From positions 1,663,110 to 1,727,109 of the forward strand of contig NZ_JH584241.1 of assembly GCF_000241485.1 (NCBI RefSeq): a stretch of DNA of 64,000 bases. The letters are read 5' to 3'. The DNA comes from Sphingomonas sp. PAMC 26605 (lineage in GTDB: Bacteria > Pseudomonadota > Alphaproteobacteria > Sphingomonadales > Sphingomonadaceae). Positions 27,099-35,586 of the stretch are shown here, in pieces; positions within the stretch are counted from its first letter, which is position 1, and each line of letters starts with the position of its first letter. The notes under the pieces were generated by a model that saw only the letters and a list, made by a program, of their open reading frames with translations, made no database searches and had not been told where the DNA came from. Both the position numbers and the translations under genes were made by a program.

Positions 27099-27775
27099 CG
27101 CGGTGGCGTCGCCAGCAGCATATAGCCGACGCCGCGCACCGTCTCGATCCGCGCCCCGGTCGCGGCCTCGTCGAGCCGCTTGCGCAGGCGATGGACATAG
27201 ACTTCGATCGCGTTCGATCCGAGATCGCCGTCGAGCCCGAACAGATGATCCTCGGCGCTGCGTTTGGGGACGACCTTGCCGACGCGGCGCAGCAGCAGTT
27301 CGAGCAGTTCGGTTTCGCGCGCCGACAGGCTCAGCACTTGCTCGCCGACCGAGGCGACGCGCGTCTCGACCGAATAGCGTAAAGCGCCGCATTCGAGCGA
27401 GCGCCCGACATAGCCGTCGCGGCGGCGCAGGATCGCGAGCAACCGGGCATAGAGCTCGTCGAGGTCGAACGGCTTGACCATATATTCGTCGGCGCCGGCG
27501 TTAAGCGCGCGGATTCGCGCATCGATCGCGCCGCGCGCGCTGAGCACGAGTACCGGGCGCGTGTCGCCGCGCGCGCGCATCCGCGTCAGCAGCCCCATGC
27601 CGTCGCCGTCGGGCAGGCCGAGGTCGAGCAATACCGCGGCATAGTCGCTCGCCTCGAGATAGGCTTCGGCCGCCTCGATCGTGCCAGCATGGTCGATCGC
27701 GACGCCGCGCCGCACCAGCGCGTCGCCCAGTGCCGCGGCGACTGCGTCTTCATCATCGACCAATAGTAAGCGCAT
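27095..27775 (-). CDS. OmpR/PhoB-type response regulator, likely controlling metal efflux
   Basis: The 226-residue protein has a receiver domain with acidic pocket VDDED, phosphoacceptor Asp in VLLDLGLPDGDGMG and Lys in YMVKPFD. The C-terminal winged helix has NAIEVYVHRLRKRLD and VRGVGYML. It should bind direct repeats upstream of its target genes. A CTGTAAG direct repeat with 11-base period lies in the divergent gap to the efflux operon. It is co-transcribed with, and overlaps, the kinase gene. The arrangement matches CzcRS/CusRS-type metal-response systems, but the metal is not shown by sequence. Confidence 0.92.
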   Translation of the reverse strand: MRLLLVDDEDAVAAALGDALVRRGVAIDHAGTIEAAEAYLEASDYAAVLLDLGLPDGDGMGLLTRMRARGDTRPVLVLSARGAIDARIRALNAGADEYMVKPFDLDELYARLLAILRRRDGYVGRSLECGALRYSVETRVASVGEQVLSLSARETELLELLLRRVGKVVPKRSAEDHLFGLDGDLGSNAIEVYVHRLRKRLDEAATGARIETVRGVGYMLLATPPR

Positions 27776-27803
27776 CGGACCTTTTCTTTGTGCACCGCGG
27801 CAT

Positions 27804-27821
27804 CTGTAAGCCGACTGTAAG
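27804..27821. promoter_or_regulatory. Tandem CTGTAAG repeat, candidate response-regulator site
   Basis: CTGTAAG occurs at 27804-27810 and again at 27815-27821, an 11-base period that matches the tandem half-sites of OmpR/PhoB-type regulators. It lies in the 91-base gap between the divergent response regulator (start 27775) and the efflux operon (start 27867). Binding here could control both promoters. Confidence 0.5.
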
Positions 27822-27866
27822 CGAGCAGGCCTAGGGCTGACAGCCAAATCACAGCAGGTCCCCCCA

Positions 27867-29129
27867 ATGCACTCGACCGTACCCCCCCAGACGCTGCCCC
27901 ATACGCGAAGCCTGTCGCGCGGAACGCAGATGCGCTGGCTCGCCATCGTCGCAGCGGTGGCGATCGGGTTGGCCTTGCTGTGGGCCGCGATCGGCGCGCT
28001 GTTCCATCATGACGCCGCACCGCCAGCAACGACGCCACCCGGCACGCTCCGTCTGACGCCCGAGCAAATGGCGGGGCTCAAGACGCTGCGCATCGGCGTT
28101 GGCGAATCGGATCATCGCACGCTCGCGAGCGGCGCGATCACCGTCGATGGCGATCGCAGCACGCCGGTACTGCTGCCCTATGCCGGGCAGGTGGTGAAGG
28201 TGCTCGCCGATGCCGGGCAATATGTGAAGCCGGGGCAGCCGCTGCTGCTGATCCAGACGAGCGACTTCGTCGATGCGCGCAGCGGACTGTTCAGCGCGCG
28301 CGCGGCGCTCCAGAACGCGCAGGCGCAGCTCGCCACGGCGAGCCGCAATGCCGAACGCCAGCGCCAGATCTTCGAGACAGCGGGCGGCGCGCAGAAGGAT
28401 TACCAACAGGCGCAGACCGATTTGATCGCGGCGCAAGCGACCGCGCGCACCGCCGCGGCGGCGCTCGGCGCGGCGCGCGACAAGCTTGCGATCCTCGGCA
28501 AGTCGCCCGCCGAGATCGGCGCACTCGAACGTGTCGGCGAAGTCTCCGGAATTCACGACCGCACGACGCTTCACGCCCCCGTCGGCGGGCTGATCGCGTC
28601 GCGCGACGTCGCCGCCGGGCAATATGTCTCGCAGGGCGGCGACAAGCCGGTGATGACGATTACCGATCCTTCGCGCGTCTGGCTGATCGCGCAACTCGCC
28701 GAGGGCGACGCGAGTGCGGTGCATATCGGCGACGCCGTCACGGTCACCACGCCCGCCTTGCCGGGGCGCAGCTTCCATGCGACGATCGACCTTATCGGCG
28801 CAGCGCTTGATCCGCAGACGCATCGCCTGCCGGTGCGCGCGACGATCGCCAATCCCGACGGCGCGCTGAAGCCGCAGATGTTCGCCAGCTTCTCGATCCA
28901 GCGCCCGCAGCAGGGCGCGGCGCTGCGCGTCCCCGCCGCGGCGGTGATCCACGAGGGCGATGCCGCGCGGGTCTGGGTGGTACGGCCCGACGGGCTGCTG
29001 CAGGCGCGCACCGTCACCGCCGGGGACGAACAGGACGGCCAGGTCGTCATCCTGAGCGGGCTCAACTCGGGCGAACGCATCGTCACGTCGGGCGCGCTGT
29101 TCGTCAACGAGGCTGGTCTCGGCGAATGA
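27867..29129 (+). CDS. RND efflux periplasmic adaptor (CzcB-like)
   Basis: The 420-residue protein has one N-terminal membrane helix (RWLAIVAAVAIGLALLWA) followed by the membrane-fusion-protein pattern: a lipoyl half (LLPYAGQVVKVLADAGQYV), a long alpha-hairpin (about 150-230), the second lipoyl half (TLHAPVGGLI) and beta-barrel and membrane-proximal domains. It links the RND pump to the outer-membrane channel. It lacks the His-rich N-terminal metal-binding extension seen in some CzcB proteins. The stop overlaps the pump's ATG by four bases (ATGA), giving a B-A-C gene order. Divergent regulators suggest metal-induced expression. Confidence 0.9.
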   Translation: MHSTVPPQTLPHTRSLSRGTQMRWLAIVAAVAIGLALLWAAIGALFHHDAAPPATTPPGTLRLTPEQMAGLKTLRIGVGESDHRTLASGAITVDGDRSTPVLLPYAGQVVKVLADAGQYVKPGQPLLLIQTSDFVDARSGLFSARAALQNAQAQLATASRNAERQRQIFETAGGAQKDYQQAQTDLIAAQATARTAAAALGAARDKLAILGKSPAEIGALERVGEVSGIHDRTTLHAPVGGLIASRDVAAGQYVSQGGDKPVMTITDPSRVWLIAQLAEGDASAVHIGDAVTVTTPALPGRSFHATIDLIGAALDPQTHRLPVRATIANPDGALKPQMFASFSIQRPQQGAALRVPAAAVIHEGDAARVWVVRPDGLLQARTVTAGDEQDGQVVILSGLNSGERIVTSGALFVNEAGLGE

Positions 29130-32100
29130 ACAAGATCGTCGAATTCTCGCTGCGTCAGCGGCTGCTGATCGTCGGCATCTTCGCGGCGATGCTCGTGGCG
29201 GGCGCGATCGGCTTCTGGAACCTCAATATCGAGGCCTATCCCGACCCCGTCCCGCCGATGGTCGAGGTGATCACGCAGACGCAGGGCCTGTCGGCCGAGG
29301 AGATGGAGCGCAACGTCACCATCCCGATCGAGGTCGGCATGGCGGGCATTCCGCATCTCACCGCAATCCGTGCGATCTCGCTGTTCGGCCTGTCGGACAT
29401 CAAGATCCAGTTCAGCTACGATCTGACCAACGAGGCCGCCAAGCAGCAGGTGATCAACCGCCTGTCGCAGCTGCCGCCTTTGTCGGGCGGGGCGCAGCCG
29501 ACGCTGTCGCCGACCAGCCCCGTCGGCGAGATCTTCCGCTACAAGATCACCGCGCCGCCCGGCTATTCGGTTATGGACTTGAAGACGCTGCAGGATTGGG
29601 TGCTGCAACGCCGCTTCAAGCGCATCCCGGGCGTGATCGACGTCACCGGCTGGGGCGGCAAGCTGCGCGCCTATGACGTGGTGATCGACAACGACCGGCT
29701 CGCGGCGCACGGCGTGACGGTGGCGCAGGTGCTCGCCGCGCTCTCCAAGAGCGATGGCAATGTCGGCGGGCAGACGATAAATTTCGGGGCGCAAGCGGCG
29801 ATCGTCCGCGGCGTCGGGCTGATCCAGTCGGTCTCGGGAATCGAGAACGTGCTCGTTGGCAGCGCGAACGGGCAGCCGATTCTGCTGAAGGACGTCGCGC
29901 ACGTCCAGATCGGCAACGAGCCGCGGCTCGGCATCGCGGGCTACAACAATGAAGACGACATCGTCCAGGGCATCGTGCTGATGCAGCGCGGCGCACAGTC
30001 GATGCCGACGATCCAGGCGGTGCAGAAGGAAGTGTCCGACATCAACGCCTCGGGGCTGTTGCCGCCGGGCGTGCATCTGGACCGCGTCTATGATCGCTCC
30101 GACCTGATCAAGCTGACGATCCACACCGTGCTCGAAAACCTCGTCGCCGGGATCGCTTTGATCTTCTTCCTGCAATGGGCGTTCCTCGGCAATCTGCGCA
30201 GCGCGATCATCGTCGCGGCGACGATCCCGTTCGCGCTCGCCTTCGCGATTCTGATCCTCGTGCTGCAGGGCGAGAGCGCAAACCTGCTCTCGGTCGGCGC
30301 GCTCGATTTCGGGCTGGTGGTCGATGCGAGCGTGATCATGGTCGAGAATGTCTTCCGCCACATGGTCGAGCGTTCGGCGCATGTCGAAAACGGGCGTGGG
30401 CATTATACGATGGCGAGCCGCTTCTCGGCGGTGCTCGGCGCAAGCCACGAGGTCAGCCGCGGGATCTTCTTCGCCGCCGCGATCATCATCGCGAGCTTCC
30501 TGCCGCTGTTCACGCTGACCGGGGTCGAGGGCCACATCTTCGGCCCGATGGCGAAGACCTATGCCTATGCCATCACCGGCGGGCTGATCGCGACCTTCAC
30601 CGTCGCGCCGGTGCTGGCGACACTGCTGCTCCCCGACAAACTGTCCGAGGTCGAGACCTGGATCGTGGGCAAGCTGCGCCGCGCCTACGAACCCGCCGCC
30701 GCCTTCGCACTCGGCAACCGCGTGCTCGCAGTCGGCGGGGCGTTGCTGCTGCTCGCCGCGGCGATGGTTGGCGTGCGCTCGCTCGGGATCGAATTCCTGC
30801 CGCATCTCGAGGAAGGCAATATGTACATCCGCGCGAGCCTCCCCGCGTCGATCAGCCTCGAAGCGGGGCAGCCGGTGGTCGACGGCGTGCGGCGGATGAT
30901 CGCGGCCTATCCCGAGGTCGAATCGGTGCTCTCGGCGCATGGCCGGCCCGATGACGGGACCGATTCGACCGGCTTCTTCAACGCCGAATTTTTCGTGCCG
31001 CTCAAGCCCTTCGGCACCTGGCCCGCGGGCGTGACCAAGGAGACGCTGACCGCCGAATTGTCGAAGAAGCTCCAGGCGAAGTACCCGGGCGTCGATTTCT
31101 CCTTCTCGCAATATATCGAGGACAATGTCGAGGAAGCCGCCTCGGGGGTGAAGGGCGCCAATTCGATCAAGCTGTTCGGCCCCGATCTCGCGACGCTCGA
31201 AAAATATGCCGACCAGATCAAGGACAAGATGGCCAAGGTCCCCGGCATCGTCGATCTCGGCGTGTTCCAGTCGCTCGGCCAGCCGACGGTGCGGATTGAC
31301 GTCGATCGTGCGCGCGCCTCGCGCTACGGCCTGACGCCCGACGACATCAACGCGACTGTCGCCGCGGCGATCGGCGGCCAATCGACCGCCGATCTGTACG
31401 AGACCGGCACCGACCGCCACTTCCCGATCGTCGTCCGGCTGCGCGCCGAACAGCGCGACAGCATCGATTCGATCCGCCGCATCACCGTCGGCGCGCCGTC
31501 GCCCAACGGCACCGGCACGATCCAGGTGCCGCTCTCCGAAGTCGCCGACGTGCGGCTGACCTCGGGCGCGTCGTTCATCTATCGCGAGCATCAGGAACGC
31601 TACATCCCGATCAAATTCTCGGTGCGCGGGCGCGATCTTGGCGGTGCGGTCGAGCAGGCACGCGCGGAGATCACGCGCAGCGTCCATCTGCCGCCGGGCT
31701 ATCATCTCGAATGGGCGGGCGAGCTCGACAATCTCAACAACGCCGTCGCGCGGCTCGAGGTCGTGGTGCCGATCAGCCTGTTGCTGATCCTGCTGCTGCT
31801 CTACGCCAATTTCGGCTCGATCCGCGACAGCCTGCTCGCTTTCTCGGCGATCCCGATGGCGATCATCGGCGGCGTGCTCGCGCTCGCGGTGTCGGGGACG
31901 GCGTTCAGCATCTCGTCGGCGATCGGCTTCGTCGCCCTGTTCGGGATCGCGGTGATGGACGGCATCCTGGTCGTTACCACCTTCAACCACGCGATCGACG
32001 AAGGCGTCCCGCGTGCAGGCGCGATCGCGACGACGGTGCGGCATAGCCTCCGCCCGGTGGTGATGACGTGCCTCGTCGCGGCGATCGGGTTGCTGCCCGC

Positions 32101-32314
32101 GGCGCTGTCGAACGGCATCGGCAGCCAGGTGCAGAAGCCGCTCGCTTTGGTCGTCGTCGGCGGGATGACGCTCGCGCCGATCCTGATCCTGCTCGTGCTG
32201 CCGGTGCTGATCGACCTGTTCTCGCACCGCGTCGCACCCGAGGATCGCGGCGCACACGGTCGAGCGGTCGGGCATCATCCGCATCCCGCGGGCGAAGGGG
32301 AGGCGCTGGCATGA
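29126..32314 (+). CDS. Heavy-metal efflux RND transporter (CzcA-like)
   Basis: The 1062-residue protein has the twelve-helix RND layout with two large periplasmic loops. The fourth helix carries Asp394, Asp400 and Glu407 (LDFGLVVDASVIMVEN), the D-x5-D-x6-E pattern of divalent-cation (Zn/Co/Cd) HME pumps rather than the CusA pattern. It takes metal from the periplasm or cytoplasm and ejects it through the adaptor and outer-membrane channel using proton flow. The gene overlaps both neighbours by four bases. The exact metal cannot be settled by sequence. A His-rich end (GRAVGHHPHPAGEGE) may bind metal. Confidence 0.93.
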   Translation: MNKIVEFSLRQRLLIVGIFAAMLVAGAIGFWNLNIEAYPDPVPPMVEVITQTQGLSAEEMERNVTIPIEVGMAGIPHLTAIRAISLFGLSDIKIQFSYDLTNEAAKQQVINRLSQLPPLSGGAQPTLSPTSPVGEIFRYKITAPPGYSVMDLKTLQDWVLQRRFKRIPGVIDVTGWGGKLRAYDVVIDNDRLAAHGVTVAQVLAALSKSDGNVGGQTINFGAQAAIVRGVGLIQSVSGIENVLVGSANGQPILLKDVAHVQIGNEPRLGIAGYNNEDDIVQGIVLMQRGAQSMPTIQAVQKEVSDINASGLLPPGVHLDRVYDRSDLIKLTIHTVLENLVAGIALIFFLQWAFLGNLRSAIIVAATIPFALAFAILILVLQGESANLLSVGALDFGLVVDASVIMVENVFRHMVERSAHVENGRGHYTMASRFSAVLGASHEVSRGIFFAAAIIIASFLPLFTLTGVEGHIFGPMAKTYAYAITGGLIATFTVAPVLATLLLPDKLSEVETWIVGKLRRAYEPAAAFALGNRVLAVGGALLLLAAAMVGVRSLGIEFLPHLEEGNMYIRASLPASISLEAGQPVVDGVRRMIAAYPEVESVLSAHGRPDDGTDSTGFFNAEFFVPLKPFGTWPAGVTKETLTAELSKKLQAKYPGVDFSFSQYIEDNVEEAASGVKGANSIKLFGPDLATLEKYADQIKDKMAKVPGIVDLGVFQSLGQPTVRIDVDRARASRYGLTPDDINATVAAAIGGQSTADLYETGTDRHFPIVVRLRAEQRDSIDSIRRITVGAPSPNGTGTIQVPLSEVADVRLTSGASFIYREHQERYIPIKFSVRGRDLGGAVEQARAEITRSVHLPPGYHLEWAGELDNLNNAVARLEVVVPISLLLILLLLYANFGSIRDSLLAFSAIPMAIIGGVLALAVSGTAFSISSAIGFVALFGIAVMDGILVVTTFNHAIDEGVPRAGAIATTVRHSLRPVVMTCLVAAIGLLPAALSNGIGSQVQKPLALVVVGGMTLAPILILLVLPVLIDLFSHRVAPEDRGAHGRAVGHHPHPAGEGEALA

Positions 32315-33732
32315 AGCGGATCGCGACCAGCCTGCTCGCGCTCGGCGTGAGCGCGTGCGCGATGGGACCGCGCGACGTCGTGCCGCCGGTCGCGCTGCCG
32401 CCGGCCACCGCGCCGCAGAGCTTCGCGCCGCCGCAGGGGCCGACCCAGCTCACTCGCCTGGCCGAGGTGCCGCGCGACTGGTGGCGCGCGTTCGCCAACA
32501 GCGAACTCGACGCGCTCGTCGGCGAAGCGCTCGCGCATGCGACCGACATTGCAGTCGCCGACGCGACCTTGCGCCAGGCGCGCGAGCAGGCTTCGGCCAC
32601 CGCGGGCAGCGCGCTGCCGCAAGTCGATGCCAATTACCAGGTTCAGCGCACGCGCGTGTCGAACGCGCTCTCGCCCGCGGTCGTCGATTCGAACCAGCAG
32701 CTCTACACGCTTCACACCGCGCAGCTGAGCGTGAGCTACAACCCCGATCTGTTCGGCGGCATCAAGACGCGGATCCGCTCGGCGCGCGCGCTGGCCGAGG
32801 TGCAGCGGCACCGACTCGATGCCGCGCGCACGACGGTGCTCGCCAATCTCGTCCAGGCGGTGATTCAGCGCGCCTCGCTCGCCGACCAGATCGCCGCGTT
32901 GCAGACGAGCGTCGCGGTCAATCGCGACATCCTGACGCAATTGCTCAAGCGCCAGCAGCTCGGCGCGGTCGGCGCGGCGGATGTCGCGACGCAACAGGCG
33001 GCACTCGCCACCGCGCAGAGCGCGCTCCCCGCATTGGTGCGCGGCGAAGCGCATCAGCGCGTCGTGATCGCGACCTTGATCGGGCGCGCGCCCGGCGCGC
33101 CGCTGCCGGCGCTTCCGTCGCTTGCCGGCCTGGCCTTGCCGCAGGATCTGCCCGTCCTGCTCCCCTCGGACCTCGTCGCGCGGCGGCCCGATGTCGGCGC
33201 CGCGCGCGCGCAGTTGGAGGGCGCGGCCGCCGATGTCGGGACGGCGATCGCGGCGCGGCTGCCGAGCATCCAGCTCGATGCGAGCGGTGGCGGGACCTCC
33301 CAGCATCTGTTCGACATCTTCAAGAACGGCAATCCGTTCTGGTCGGTGCTGGGGGGCGTTACGCAACCGATCTTCCATGCCGGGTCGCTGCGCCACCAGC
33401 AACGCGCCGCCGAGGCCGCGCTCGATGGGGCCAAGGCGCAATATCGCGCGACCGTGCTGCAGGCGTTCGGCGACGTATCCGACGCGCTCACCGGGCTCAA
33501 GACCGACGCCGATGCCTATGACGCGGCGTCGCGGGCGGGCGACTCGTCGGCGCGCGCGCTCGGCTTCATCCGGCGTCAGCTCGCGCTCGGCGATGTCGGG
33601 ACGCTTGCGTTGCTCAATGCGACCGCGACCGACGCGCAGGCGCGCTCGCTCGTCATCCAGGCGCGCGCCGCGCGCCTCAGCGATACGGTCGCACTGTACC
33701 AGGCGGCGGGCGGCGGCGTGGCGGGGCGCTAG
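32311..33732 (+). CDS. Outer-membrane efflux lipoprotein, NodT/CzcC-type
   Basis: The 473-residue protein has a lipoprotein signal with lipobox GVSAC (Cys16). Two repeated OEP domains then give the alpha-barrel and beta-strands of TolC-like channels, including the typical LPSDLVARRPDVGAARAQL near the repeat junction. It forms the outer-membrane exit for the CzcBA pump. Its ATG overlaps the pump's stop by four bases. The frame is open upstream, but only 32311 gives the lipoprotein signal. It converges with the Crp-type gene; a small CGCGC-TATT-GCGCG hairpin (33736-33749) lies in the 34-base gap. Confidence 0.9.
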   Translation: MKRIATSLLALGVSACAMGPRDVVPPVALPPATAPQSFAPPQGPTQLTRLAEVPRDWWRAFANSELDALVGEALAHATDIAVADATLRQAREQASATAGSALPQVDANYQVQRTRVSNALSPAVVDSNQQLYTLHTAQLSVSYNPDLFGGIKTRIRSARALAEVQRHRLDAARTTVLANLVQAVIQRASLADQIAALQTSVAVNRDILTQLLKRQQLGAVGAADVATQQAALATAQSALPALVRGEAHQRVVIATLIGRAPGAPLPALPSLAGLALPQDLPVLLPSDLVARRPDVGAARAQLEGAAADVGTAIAARLPSIQLDASGGGTSQHLFDIFKNGNPFWSVLGGVTQPIFHAGSLRHQQRAAEAALDGAKAQYRATVLQAFGDVSDALTGLKTDADAYDAASRAGDSSARALGFIRRQLALGDVGTLALLNATATDAQARSLVIQARAARLSDTVALYQAAGGGVAGR

Positions 33733-33766
33733 GCGCGCGCTATTGCGCGGCCCGGCAAGGCTGGCG

Positions 33767-34543
33767 TCACATCAGGTTGAGATAGGCCGGGTTGAAATCC
33801 GCGACGCGGCACAGGGCGTCCCAATCCTGCACCACGAACATGCGGCGGTCGCGCGCGATCAACTGCTCGGCCTCGAGATGCTGGAGCATGCGGTTGACAT
33901 GGACCGGGGTGAGCGCGGTCGCGTCGGCAATCTGCTCTTGGCTCATCGGCAGTTCGAAACGGCGCTGTGTCTCGCTCAAGGGAACGCTATTGCGGCGATA
34001 GATCAGTTCGCACAGCAGATGCGCAATCCGCGTCCGCGCGTCGCGACGCCCGACATTGAGGATCCATTCGCGCTGGATCGCGCCGTCGATCAGCGTGTCG
34101 CGCCACAGCGCGCGTGCGACGGCCGGGCGGGCGTCGATCGTTGCGCGGATCGCCTCGATCGGAATCCACGCGATGCGCGCTTCGTTGAGTGCCTGGACAT
34201 TGTGGTCGGCGGTGCGCAGCTCGAGATGGTGCAGATCGACCATATCGCCGCTGCGGTGGAACGACAGGATCTGGCGTTGACCGACGCCGGTCAGCTTGCT
34301 GCGAAAGGCGTGACCTTCGAGCACGAGACTGCAGTCGCGCACCATTTGCCCGTCGCGCAGCAGATAGCCGTTCCCCCGCACGGTTTGCGAACGGTACGGC
34401 CACCCCCGGATAGCCGCGACATCGTCGTCATCGAGCCGCGCGAGGCGCTGCAATTTGGCAATCAGCGGTGCAAACGGATCATCGCGCGGGACGAGTCCGC
34501 GCTGCGCCTGATCGAATGCTGCTCGAGCGGTCTGCTGTTCCAT
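33767..34543 (-). CDS. Crp/Fnr-family transcriptional regulator
   Basis: The 258-residue protein has a cyclic-nucleotide-binding-like beta-roll at about 30-145 (DCSLVLEGHAFRSKLTGVGQRQILSF) and a C-terminal winged helix with MSQEQIADATALTPVHVNRMLQHLE. The key cAMP-binding residues of Crp and the Fnr cysteines are not evident, so the ligand is probably something else or absent. Proteins of this type are abundant in sphingomonads. Palindromic GACAATA sites lie about 90-140 bases upstream and may control it. Confidence 0.88.
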   Translation of the reverse strand: MEQQTARAAFDQAQRGLVPRDDPFAPLIAKLQRLARLDDDDVAAIRGWPYRSQTVRGNGYLLRDGQMVRDCSLVLEGHAFRSKLTGVGQRQILSFHRSGDMVDLHHLELRTADHNVQALNEARIAWIPIEAIRATIDARPAVARALWRDTLIDGAIQREWILNVGRRDARTRIAHLLCELIYRRNSVPLSETQRRFELPMSQEQIADATALTPVHVNRMLQHLEAEQLIARDRRMFVVQDWDALCRVADFNPAYLNLM

Positions 34544-34631
34544 ATGGCCCGGATCGATTGAGGGAACGCCGCAGCGCCATTGGCATGGCGAACTCGCTTA
34601 TGCCCCGACTATGCAAAACTGCCGTAAGAAT

Positions 34632-34680
34632 GACAATAAAGTAGATCAATTTTGCCAGGATATCGGACAATACTATTGTC
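34632..34680. promoter_or_regulatory. GACAATA repeat cluster upstream of the Crp-type gene
   Basis: GACAATA-C-TATTGTC at 34666-34680 is a perfect 7-1-7 palindrome. A further GACAATA half-site lies at 34632-34638. The cluster sits in an AT-rich patch upstream of the Crp-type gene (start 34543) and downstream of the HWE-type gene. It looks like an operator, perhaps for autoregulation. Confidence 0.45.
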
Positions 34681-34722
34681 GTTTCCTGCCGCCGGCACGG
34701 GGGCGTTCGGGCTAGCCGGCGC

Positions 34723-35430
34723 CTATTGCAGGCGGCTTTGCTCAGGCAACACGTTGATTGCGGTCCGTACGCGTGTTTCCCAACCGCCCTTTAACATGAA
34801 GGAGATCTGGCACCGAAGGCCGTCCGGGTGCAGCGCGAAGCTGGTTTGCGCGGCGAGCAGATTCGGCAATGCTTGCTCGATCACGTCGCGCCCGACGCCA
34901 TAATGGTGCGCCCGAACCGTTTCGCCCGGAGTGCCCGACTCGGTCCATTCGAGCCGCAATTCGCCCGCGACGACCGACCAGCCAATGTCCAGACGCCCCG
35001 CGCGATGCGACAGTGCACCGAATTTGAGCGCGTTGGTGACGAGCTCATGGACCGCCAATCCCAGCGCCTGCGCCTCGGCGTGCTGCAGCGACGTGATCCG
35101 CCCGGCAAGGGTAATGCGCGCGTCCTCGCCGAATTGGAAATCGCGCAGCTCCTCGCGGATCAGCATTTCGAGATCGTAGGTGGTGGTCGGATTATGGTGA
35201 TACCGCGCCAGGGTTTCGAGTCGCCCGCGGAAATGGTCCGCGATCGTCTCGTTGGTTCCGTCGAAGGCGACGCCGTGCGAAAAGAGCGATCGGAGCGTCG
35301 CGAGCAGCGCACCCGAACGCTCGTTCTCGCGGCGCAGCGCGATGGTCGCCGAGTCGAGCCGCAGTTTGATCGCGGCGAGTTCGCTACGAAGGCCAGTCGT
35401 ATCCCCAGCGGTATCGAGGTTGCCGATCAT
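34723..35430 (-). CDS. HWE-type histidine kinase-like protein without the acceptor histidine
   Basis: The 235-residue protein has no sensor domain. From about residue 30 it follows the HWE kinase pattern: an H-box region (ERSGALLATLRSLF, 37-50), a GRLETLARYH segment, the N-box HELVTNALKFGALS (128-141), the W-x-E motif at Trp162 (EWTESG) and a G-loop (GVGRDVIEQAL). In HWE kinases the H-box normally reads HRVKN; here ERSGA stands in its place, so the phosphoacceptor His is missing. The ATP-binding half looks intact. It may be a pseudokinase or act on a partner. The start at 35430 is chosen because residues before it look non-coding. Confidence 0.78.
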   Translation of the reverse strand: MIGNLDTAGDTTGLRSELAAIKLRLDSATIALRRENERSGALLATLRSLFSHGVAFDGTNETIADHFRGRLETLARYHHNPTTTYDLEMLIREELRDFQFGEDARITLAGRITSLQHAEAQALGLAVHELVTNALKFGALSHRAGRLDIGWSVVAGELRLEWTESGTPGETVRAHHYGVGRDVIEQALPNLLAAQTSFALHPDGLRCQISFMLKGGWETRVRTAINVLPEQSRLQ

Positions 35431-35586
35431 GCAGTGTCTGGCCACGGACGTCCCTCGCGCGAATATACAATCGCGCCAACGCTCTGCGGTCGACCACGGT
35501 TCCCCCGGCGGCGGGTGCCACGCCCGTCGCACCGCGTGCCGCACCCCGGATCGGCACGCGCATGCGCGACACCTAGACCATGCCCG

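Noticed and set aside
24048..27125. A 1025-codon plus-strand frame across the M28 peptidase and kinase
   Set aside because: It has shadow composition, no domain, and covers two clear minus-strand genes.
28571..32284. A 1237-codon open frame on the minus strand opposite the efflux pump
   Set aside because: Its product is Arg/Asp/His-rich without any domain, and it lies opposite well-defined CzcB and CzcA genes. High GC content keeps the antisense frame open.
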